DNA of 64,000 nt, from assembly GCF_000429545.1 (NCBI RefSeq), contig NZ_AUCB01000028.1, positions 1 to 64,000 on the forward strand. The letters are read 5' to 3'. Both the position numbers and the translations under genes were made by a program. The notes under the pieces were generated by a model. It was not told where the DNA came from. It made no database searches and saw only the letters and a list, made by a program, of their open reading frames with translations. The stretch is from Arenibacter certesii DSM 19833 (GTDB lineage Bacteria > Bacteroidota > Bacteroidia > Flavobacteriales > Flavobacteriaceae). This document shows positions 57,382 to 64,000 of the stretch, one piece after another. Positions within the stretch are counted from its first letter, which is position 1, and the number at the start of each line of letters is the position of its first letter.

Positions 57382-59148
57382 ATGAAAAAAATTATAGTAT
57401 TGATATTAGTTTCAAGCACACTTCTTTTGTTAGGATGTGATAACTGGGAAGACGATATAAATTTAGATAGCAGCAGGCCCATATTTGACGAGAAAATCGC
57501 TCCCGAGCTGTTTCTGCTGCCTACCATGGATGGGATATTGGGCCATTCTGAAGACGGTTTTAGCGAAACGTCGTGGAATATTATGATGCCTTTGGTCGAA
57601 TATAATGGCAAGACCCGCAGTTTGAGCCAGCCTAACCGGCACAGATCATGGCACGATCTGGATGATAACGTGTGGGGCAAAGGCTATGGCGTGCTAAATG
57701 GAATCAAACAGGTGCGCAGGGCCGCAAAAGGATCTGGAGATACCCGTTATGAGGCGGTTGCCAATATTTGGGAAACATACATCATGCTAAACATGACGCT
57801 GCTCTACGGTGATATTCCCTATTTCGATGCCGTGGGTGAAGAGTTGGTATCACAAGTAACTTACGACTCCCAAGCCTTGATATTTCCAGCTATGATGGAT
57901 AAATTGAAAGCGGCAAGTGACCTTATAGGAAACCAAACCAGCCCCATAAGTTCGGGGAACGACGTTATATTTGCGGGAAATATACAGAAATGGAAGAAAT
58001 TCGCAAACGTGCTGCGTTTTAAGGCAGCCATGCATTTCCATAATTCCGATCCGGGCTTATCAGAGGGCATTCTAATAGAAATAGTGAATAACCCCGCCCA
58101 ATATCCAATGTTCGAGTCCAATAGCGATAATGCCTATTTTTCTTTTGATGGGGTCCAACGTATATCGCCGTTTTATCTTATCCCGATAGCATCAGAAGAT
58201 AATTTGCCCATAAGCAACGTATTTATAGAAAGACTGCTAAGTTTGGCAGACCCCCGTATCTACCAATTTGCAAAACCAGTGCAAAAAGTTTGGGATGATT
58301 CTAATTTGTATGTTGTTCCCTCTAATAAAGGCGTCGATAAATATGTGGGCCATCTCTACGGTATCACAACAAGTGATGGTGATGCGGCACTATGGAATGG
58401 AGGAGTTGAATATGCATCGCGACAAACAACAGATTTTTTCAGACCGGTAGATGCGAACTTTGTGCCCACCGCTGCTGCAAAAACCAAGCCTTGGTTCTTG
58501 TCCCACTATCCGGAAGTAATATTTCTTAAGGCGGAAGCCGCCTTTAAAGGTTGGATTCCCGGCAATGCGCAGGCTTTATATGAGCAAGGTATTGCTGCAA
58601 GCTTGGAAATGTTCCAAGCTACATTTTCAGATCCACGATATGCTGGGGCTTATGCCGAGGACGCTTTGGGAGGTCTGGGTGAATATTTGGCTCAACAACA
58701 GGTGAGTTGGGGTGGTGGACGGAATCAGGAATTGTTGATCCATGAACAAAAATGGATTGCGTGCTATCAACTTATTTTGGAACCTTATTTTCAGCAACGG
58801 CGTGTAATGATGCCACCATTAAGAGCCTCCAACAATGCTGCTGCATTTGAAAGCTCTGGTAGTGGAACACGGCTTCCAGGTCGTGCTGATTATCCTGATA
58901 GTGAGCACCAAAAAAATCCTGTGGGCGTCAAAAGAGCCTGGAAAGAGGGATTTGATATTCCCATTACTGGTGAGAGTGACCGGACCGATGCGAGAATGTA
59001 CATAATTAATAACGGTTTAAGCCCTTCACTGCAAATGCCAATTTTTATTGAACCAGTAGTCTCATCAGGAGAATATCCTGGTGATATAAATTTTAAATCA
59101 TGGTATGATGCACATTGGAAAAGTATGTTCTGGTGGGAAAACGAGTAA
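57382..59148 (+). CDS. SusD-like lipoprotein (pair 3), SusD_2 type
   Basis: 588 residues. Signal peptide ending TLLLLGC. Its N-terminal region (LPTMDGILGHSEDGFSETSW, LNGIKQVRRAAKGSGDTRYE, LNMTLLYGDIPYFDAVGE) and middle (WKKFANVLRFKAAMHFHNSD) are those of the SusD-like_2 subgroup, which pairs with VTALGI-type SusC. The C-terminus has EVIFLKAEAAFKGW and RVMMPPLRASNN. It lies 31 bp after SusC3 and should act as its surface lid. Confidence 0.92.
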   Translation: MKKIIVLILVSSTLLLLGCDNWEDDINLDSSRPIFDEKIAPELFLLPTMDGILGHSEDGFSETSWNIMMPLVEYNGKTRSLSQPNRHRSWHDLDDNVWGKGYGVLNGIKQVRRAAKGSGDTRYEAVANIWETYIMLNMTLLYGDIPYFDAVGEELVSQVTYDSQALIFPAMMDKLKAASDLIGNQTSPISSGNDVIFAGNIQKWKKFANVLRFKAAMHFHNSDPGLSEGILIEIVNNPAQYPMFESNSDNAYFSFDGVQRISPFYLIPIASEDNLPISNVFIERLLSLADPRIYQFAKPVQKVWDDSNLYVVPSNKGVDKYVGHLYGITTSDGDAALWNGGVEYASRQTTDFFRPVDANFVPTAAAKTKPWFLSHYPEVIFLKAEAAFKGWIPGNAQALYEQGIAASLEMFQATFSDPRYAGAYAEDALGGLGEYLAQQQVSWGGGRNQELLIHEQKWIACYQLILEPYFQQRRVMMPPLRASNNAAAFESSGSGTRLPGRADYPDSEHQKNPVGVKRAWKEGFDIPITGESDRTDARMYIINNGLSPSLQMPIFIEPVVSSGEYPGDINFKSWYDAHWKSMFWWENE

Positions 59149-59203
59149 AGAGAAAAATACATTTTGAAACATTAAAATTTTTAAACGAAAAACCAAAACG
59201 ATT

Positions 59204-60436
59204 ATGAAAAATGTAATTTATAAGTATCTGGCAATTTTGACATTGCTATTATTTTCTATTTTGATTTCTTGCACGGACGATGAAGGAAACTCAACCGAAC
59301 CAATTGTTGTTGATACTGAAGCACCCGCTATATTGCAGGCCTTTCCAAAAACAGGCGCCAATGATGTTGCCCCAAGTACCCGCTCATTGAGCTTGGTTTT
59401 TAGTGAGGTCGTAAAGCGAAATCAAGGAGATATTGTAGTTTACAAGGGTGCTGATGAAGTTCTATATACAATACCCATTGGCGATGCCAATTCGGTTACT
59501 ATTAATGGTGCATTGGTTACTATCAGTTTACCTACTAGCCTAGAAAAGAATCAATCTTATTACGTACAGATTGCTTCCGGAGCTATTACTGATGTAGCGG
59601 AAAATGATTTTGAAGGTTTTACCAATAATTCCTCATGGGCATTCGCCACCCCTGTAGAAGAAGAGGGCAACAGTGATGCTGCCAAGCTTATTCTACATTT
59701 ACCTTTTGATACGGATTTGTCGGATTCAAGTGGTAACTTACTGCATGCAACGGAGGGGGCAACTTCAACTGGTGCTATAGATTTCGTAACCGATTCAGAA
59801 AGAGGTGGTGTTGTTTTCTTTAATTTTGGAGCTTATGCAACCTTACCTAAAGATAGTGCATTAAGACCATTAGGTGCTGAAAGTTTCAGTGTTAATTTCT
59901 GGATCAAGCACATTGCCACAGGATCCGACCCAGTAGTGCTCGGCAATAAAAGCTGGGACAGTGGAGGAAACCCTGGCTGGGTTATTTCAACCGACGGTGC
60001 CAACAGCTATATGCCAGATAATGACTATACCAATGGTCACGGTTGGACAGTGAGTATGGCTGCAACGGCCGCTGGTTCAGATCGATTGGATTGGGATGCG
60101 GGCGATTGTGATGTACCAGGTGGTAACCCCGCAAACTTGGGTGATAATTCTTGGCATATGGTTACTATGGTCATCGATCAAACTAATAAATTGCTTAAAG
60201 TTTACTCAGACGGTGTTCAGTATAGCGAACCTGGCAAAGATAATACCTATGACTTGAACAGATTGGCAGGTGGAGCTCTTTTTGATACGGTGAACGATTA
60301 CCCAGTTAATATTTGGGAGGATGGTACTGGAACTTATAATACCACTCATGGCATGTTGGAAGGACATTTGGACGATTTGAAAATCTATAGTGGCGTACTA
60401 ACCCAATCTGAAATAACCGCTTTGTTTACGGAATAG
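59204..60436 (+). CDS. surface lipoprotein with Ig-like and LamG-type domains
   Basis: 410 residues. Lipoprotein signal ending ILISC with acidic residues after the Cys (TDDEGN), typical of surface export in this phylum. Residues about 35-150 form a SbsA/Big_5 Ig-like domain (FPKTGANDVAPSTRSLSLVF, YVQIASGAITDVAEN). The remainder is a laminin-G-3-like jelly roll (LHLPFDTDLSDSSGNLLHAT, HMVTMVIDQTNKLLKVYSDG, EGHLDDLKIYSGVL). By position right after SusD it is most likely a surface glycan-binding protein. Confidence 0.85.
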   Translation: MKNVIYKYLAILTLLLFSILISCTDDEGNSTEPIVVDTEAPAILQAFPKTGANDVAPSTRSLSLVFSEVVKRNQGDIVVYKGADEVLYTIPIGDANSVTINGALVTISLPTSLEKNQSYYVQIASGAITDVAENDFEGFTNNSSWAFATPVEEEGNSDAAKLILHLPFDTDLSDSSGNLLHATEGATSTGAIDFVTDSERGGVVFFNFGAYATLPKDSALRPLGAESFSVNFWIKHIATGSDPVVLGNKSWDSGGNPGWVISTDGANSYMPDNDYTNGHGWTVSMAATAAGSDRLDWDAGDCDVPGGNPANLGDNSWHMVTMVIDQTNKLLKVYSDGVQYSEPGKDNTYDLNRLAGGALFDTVNDYPVNIWEDGTGTYNTTHGMLEGHLDDLKIYSGVLTQSEITALFTE

Positions 60437-60492
60437 GAAGAAGTAACCTATATTGTATGCTTTAGTTAAATCTTATACACGACTATGCATTT

Positions 60493-60528
60493 TTGGTTCT
60501 CTCCCAAAAGCTTTTGGGAGAGAACCAA
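60493..60528. terminator. 36-bp perfect palindrome downstream of the LamG lipoprotein gene
   Basis: Arms 60493-60510 and 60511-60528 are perfect reverse complements with AAAAGCTTTT at the centre, so a transcript from either strand could form a long hairpin. No U-tract follows on either strand, so it is either an unusual terminator or an mRNA-stabilising structure that separates susCD-lipoprotein expression from the downstream enzymes. Confidence 0.65.
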
Positions 60529-60569
60529 TCGATAAAAATCCAGGATATTAATCGTTTAGTTTAGTGAGG

Positions 60570-60618
60570 AATTAAGTGAGAGTGGATTTTACATCTATCT
60601 AACTCTCACTTAATTTTT
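60570..60618 (+). terminator. second inverted repeat, terminator-like
   Basis: Arms 60570-60583 (AATTAAGTGAGAGT) and 60602-60615 match perfectly over 14 bp around an 18-nt loop, and a T-run follows. It lies only 15 bp before the start codon at 60634. Confidence 0.65.
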
Positions 60619-60633
60619 AAAAACTCAAAAAAA

Positions 60634-63189
60634 ATGGTTAGGAAAAATTATAGTAAAGTCATAAAATTAGTTTTATTCCTACTTCTTACGAGTCAAGTTA
60701 TGGCCCAAGAAAAAAAGGAATTCATAGGCCTTAACGTAGATTATAAAAACTACCTATCGAAACACGACGTTGTTTTTCAAACCCCAAATTATGAAGGATT
60801 TGAAGGGTTAACCATTGGCAACGGTGATATTGGCGGAATGGTTTGGTGTACAAAATCGGGAATAGAAATACAGATAAATAAATCGGATTTGTATGACAAG
60901 CCGAATAAAGAATCGCACACAACATTGCGTGCTGCCGCAAAATTGAAGCTTGATTTTGGGATTCCCAATACCGAATGGCTTTATTTAAACGATTTTGAAG
61001 CGCGAATGAGCATGTATGATGCCACATCCTCCTTTAAAAGCACTACTCCTTTCAGCGATACCGATATAAAAACCTGGGTTGATGCTAATTCCAATGCGTG
61101 GGTAATTGATTGTAATTTAAAAACTATGGGAGAATTACAATCAGGTACTTCCATGACAGTAGCATTGGAACGATGGGGAAGCAGGGCATTTGGTGGTTGG
61201 TATGGAGGCTACAACAAAGATGCTTCGCTCGGACTTGGTAAATCAAAGGTGAATACCCAAAATGGGGATATTTATATTACGGAACACTTGGATGGGCTAG
61301 ACTTTGTGGTGGCTTGCAGGGTTGTAGGAATAAATTCGTCACCAAAAATAAAAAACAGTAAACTGGCTGTTATCGAAACAGGCACCAGCAACGATATAAA
61401 TGCTAAAATTATTGTTTCGGTGGTTACATCGAACGAAAGTGAAAATTTGCTTGAGGATGCCATAAAAATATTGGACAGCAAGGAGAAAGAAACCATTGAA
61501 AAAGCGAAAGTAGCGCACGATGCGTGGTGGCAGAGTTTTTGGGAACGTTCGTTTGTTTCTATTCCCGACGATTATATCGAAAACATCTATTATTATCGTC
61601 GCTATTTAACGGCAAGTGCTTCCCGTGCCAACTTCCCCATTGTTTTTAACGGTGGCCTGTGGACCTGGAACCATGATTTGCGTCAGTGGGTAACTCCGCA
61701 TCACTGGAACACCCAACAACAATATTGGGGAGTTGCGGTTCAAAACGATTGCGATTTAATGCTACCTTATATAAATACTTATTTCCGGACGATGCCTTTG
61801 GCCGAAGCTTATGCAAAAGAAAGAGGTGTCGAAAATGCACTCTTATGGAGTGAAGCGCATGATTTTTTTGGAAATATGCCCTATAAATACAGAGATGATA
61901 TGATTAATCATTTCACAGCTGCGAGTCAAATTGCGGGAATTTTTTGGGAGTATTATCAATTTACGGGCGATAAAAAATTTCTGGAAGAAAAATGCTACCC
62001 TTTTATAAAGAAAGCAGCGCAATTTTATGTAGGTTATTTAAAATGGGACGACAAAAAACAAGAATACTATTCATTTCCAACAATGCCTTATGAACATTCC
62101 CAAAATCAACTAAAAAATAGTAGTTCCGACAGATATATGATTGAAGCACTTCTGGATTGGTGTGTTGAGTCGGCAAATATGCTGAAAGTGGATAAGTCAA
62201 AAGTAAAAGAATGGAAAAATATACTAAATCACCTATGGAGTCCTCCAGTACTTGATATTCCGGATAGGGGAAAGGTTTTTGGAACTGCATTTACACAAGA
62301 GGGGAATCCATATCCATCCCTTGAAAATTACGGGGTAGGCTCCTATCATTTCGATGCCCACACTACCCAGGTTTTTCCAGCTAATATATTGGGACTTGAT
62401 GATAAGGATACTGAATATTTCAAAATTGCTGAAAATGTATCGATTCGTCAGCCGGCATCCAAAAATGCAATTACTCCAGGCTCTATCGTTTCGGCAAGGC
62501 TCGGGTTAGGCGAATTTGCATTGGAGAAAATGACCAATTCAATAAGACGGATGCAACATTTTCCACAGGGATTGTTTTACAATATCGATCACTGGTACCA
62601 ATTATCGAAGTATGCGGATTCTATATCGACGGCTGAGGTAACTACGCAACGAGATTATCTATATGATAAACGCACGCATTATTCGAAAGAGACAGCAGGT
62701 AGTTCAGGACTCCCAGCTGCACCCTTTGTACAACCTGGGATGGAAGCCTTGAGCATTGTCAGTACCACTGTATCGGAAATGCTTATTCAAAGCCACGAAG
62801 GAAAAATAAGAGTTTTCCCAGCTATCCCCGAAAATTGGGAAGGTGCTTTTGTTTTAAGGTCTAGAGGAGCTTTTATCGTATCATCGGTAATCAATAAAAG
62901 CAAAGAAGTTTCATTTGTTGGAATTGAAAGTTTAAAGGGGAACCAATGCAAATTGCAAAATCCCTGGAATAGTCCATCCCTGGAAATACTAAACCTAAAA
63001 ACTTCTGAAAATGAAAAATATAAGCTTTCAAAAGACGGTGTTATTTCGTTTGAAACAAACAAAAATGGTAAATACATGATTACAAAAAAGGGAATTCCCT
63101 TTTCTAAAGAAAAAACATTTACAGGCAAGCAGAACAATGGGCCAAAGTATTTTGGAGAAGCTATTTTAGGTAGTAAAAGAGATTTTTAG
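60634..63189 (+). CDS. GH95-like glycoside hydrolase
   Basis: 851 residues. Signal peptide KLVLFLLLTSQVMAQ. N-terminal domain with EGLTIGNGDIGGMVW, the GH95/DUF5703-style opening. The (alpha/alpha)6 domain includes SFWERSFVSIPDDY, FPIVFNGGLWTWNHDLRQWV, HHWNTQQQYWGVAVQNDCDL and EGNPYPSLENYGVGSYHF. The C-terminal EMLIQSHEGKIRVFPAIPEN is shared with the enzyme at 25156. The GH95 Asn-x-Asn motif is not obvious, so linkage specificity and even catalytic residues differ. Fourth (alpha/alpha)6 inverting-type enzyme of this superfamily in the window. Confidence 0.75.
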   Translation: MVRKNYSKVIKLVLFLLLTSQVMAQEKKEFIGLNVDYKNYLSKHDVVFQTPNYEGFEGLTIGNGDIGGMVWCTKSGIEIQINKSDLYDKPNKESHTTLRAAAKLKLDFGIPNTEWLYLNDFEARMSMYDATSSFKSTTPFSDTDIKTWVDANSNAWVIDCNLKTMGELQSGTSMTVALERWGSRAFGGWYGGYNKDASLGLGKSKVNTQNGDIYITEHLDGLDFVVACRVVGINSSPKIKNSKLAVIETGTSNDINAKIIVSVVTSNESENLLEDAIKILDSKEKETIEKAKVAHDAWWQSFWERSFVSIPDDYIENIYYYRRYLTASASRANFPIVFNGGLWTWNHDLRQWVTPHHWNTQQQYWGVAVQNDCDLMLPYINTYFRTMPLAEAYAKERGVENALLWSEAHDFFGNMPYKYRDDMINHFTAASQIAGIFWEYYQFTGDKKFLEEKCYPFIKKAAQFYVGYLKWDDKKQEYYSFPTMPYEHSQNQLKNSSSDRYMIEALLDWCVESANMLKVDKSKVKEWKNILNHLWSPPVLDIPDRGKVFGTAFTQEGNPYPSLENYGVGSYHFDAHTTQVFPANILGLDDKDTEYFKIAENVSIRQPASKNAITPGSIVSARLGLGEFALEKMTNSIRRMQHFPQGLFYNIDHWYQLSKYADSISTAEVTTQRDYLYDKRTHYSKETAGSSGLPAAPFVQPGMEALSIVSTTVSEMLIQSHEGKIRVFPAIPENWEGAFVLRSRGAFIVSSVINKSKEVSFVGIESLKGNQCKLQNPWNSPSLEILNLKTSENEKYKLSKDGVISFETNKNGKYMITKKGIPFSKEKTFTGKQNNGPKYFGEAILGSKRDF

Positions 63190-63256
63190 CCTTAGGTGAT
63201 GGTTCATGGGGTAATGTTAAAAGAAATTGAAATTATCAGAATAATAGTTTTTAAAA

Positions 63257-64000
63257 ATGAGAAAAACGATATTACTTGTATTAGTTACTCTAATTTTAAG
63301 TTGTAAGAATACTCCTGAAGCTAGTAAAACTATAAAAACAGAGGTTGAAAATGTAAACGAAGGGGCAAAACCAGACCTGGAGGCTTTATCGCGTTTTGAA
63401 GATATGCGTTTTGGTTTTATGATACATTGGGGTCCGGCCGCTTTGCATGGTAAGACCATTAGTTGGTCTATGCCTGAGGTTGGTGGCAGGGCAAAATATG
63501 AGTCATATTATAAGCAGTTCAATCCACAGAAATTTAATGCCGAAGAATGGATATCTGTTGCAGAGACGATTGGTGCAAAATATGCAGTTTTGGTCTGCAA
63601 GCATCATGATGGCTACTGCCTATGGGATACAAAAACCACAGATGCTAACGTAATGAACTCACCACTGAAACGGGACGTGGTAGACGAGTTCGTAAAAGCA
63701 TGCCGAAATAAGGACATAGCTGTTGGCACGTATCTTTCCATTATGGATATCCACGAGGACAAATGGGAACAAGTATATGGTTCCCAATCAGATATGCCAG
63801 GATATCCAGAAGGCATTCCCCATATACTTGACTTTACCACACGCCAAAGTCTTGAACTGATTCGAAAATACAACCCTGATATCATGTGGTATGATGGGCA
63901 ATGGCTAGAGGGTTGGGATAAAGATATTGCCAGGACTCTTTATGACCGGCTGAAAAAGGAAAAACCAGATATGCTTATTACCCGCATACAATCACGGCCG
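63257..64000 (+). CDS. GH29 alpha-L-fucosidase, N-terminal part, cut by the window edge
   Basis: 248 residues visible from the ATG at 63257, with no stop before the edge. Lipoprotein signal ending LILSC. GH29 barrel motifs: FGFMIHWGPAALHG, KYAVLVCKHHDGYCLWD, VVDEFVKACRNKDIAVGTYL, and the nucleophile segment DIMWYDGQW with D213. Retaining exo-enzyme releasing alpha-L-fucose. The RFEDMRFGFMIHWG opening differs from the commoner WFxxAKFGIFIHWG form. It lies 67 bp after the GH95-like gene and supports a fucose-bearing substrate. Confidence 0.9.
   Translation, partial: MRKTILLVLVTLILSCKNTPEASKTIKTEVENVNEGAKPDLEALSRFEDMRFGFMIHWGPAALHGKTISWSMPEVGGRAKYESYYKQFNPQKFNAEEWISVAETIGAKYAVLVCKHHDGYCLWDTKTTDANVMNSPLKRDVVDEFVKACRNKDIAVGTYLSIMDIHEDKWEQVYGSQSDMPGYPEGIPHILDFTTRQSLELIRKYNPDIMWYDGQWLEGWDKDIARTLYDRLKKEKPDMLITRIQSRP

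Noticed and set aside
1-64000. CRISPR array, prophage structural genes, retron or defence island
   Set aside because: No regularly spaced repeats, Cas, capsid, reverse transcriptase or nuclease/helicase defence genes were seen.

Overview
The window reads as a marine Bacteroidota genome, most likely Flavobacteriaceae. The support is low GC, three SusC/SusD pairs, two ECF sigma/FecR sets, lipoprotein signal peptides, TAnnTTTG-type promoters and IS types common in this phylum. No rRNA or housekeeping gene is present, so genus cannot be fixed.

Layout. (1) 1-8.6 kb is a mobile-element graveyard. It holds the 5' end of an IS256-type transposase, a c-type cytochrome (PSCyt1/DUF1549) gene cut by a decayed IS3-type element, an ISAon1-like element with a frameshift, the 3' half of a CCA-encoding tRNA-Met(CAU) next to a tyrosine recombinase (an integrated-element att site), a second IS3-type element with a nonsense mutation, and the C-terminal stub of an IS66 transposase. 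(2) 8.7-13.3 kb (minus) is a SusC/SusD pair with no STN signalling domain. (3) 14.0-27.6 kb is an IclR regulator divergent from a long operon: a RhaT-type symporter, two substrate-binding-protein-like proteins without signal peptides, two family III CoA-transferases, two MaoC-type dehydratases, a Gfo/Idh/MocA oxidoreductase, a DUF5703-type glycosidase-like lipoprotein and a GH95 enzyme. (4) 28.4-35.3 kb is an ECF sigma factor divergent from FecR, then SusC/SusD. (5) 35.6-51.6 kb is a co-directional degradation operon: DUF5703, GH116, GH2, GH105, heparinase II/III-type lyase, S1 sulfatase, a tiny plug-only protein, an unassigned alpha-barrel lipoprotein, an SGNH hydrolase and a lipoprotein remnant. 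(6) 51.8-64 kb is a second sigma/FecR/SusC/SusD set, a LamG-type surface lipoprotein, a GH95-like enzyme and the start of a GH29 alpha-L-fucosidase.

Together regions 2-6 look like one large polysaccharide utilisation locus for a sulfated, uronic-acid-containing, probably fucose- or galactose-bearing algal glycan. The lyase and sulfatase would open the chain, GH105 would remove unsaturated uronates, and GH2/GH95/GH29/GH116 would trim side chains. Products would enter through SusCD, and a small sugar would cross the inner membrane through the RhaT homologue.

The most unusual part is the intracellular operon. Its [SBP-like + CoA-transferase + MaoC] set occurs twice, with no ABC permease and no signal peptides. 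One MaoC paralogue has lost the catalytic histidine while the other keeps it. This suggests an undescribed CoA-thioester route for a sugar-derived acid. All functions are inferred from reading the sequences; no search was run.
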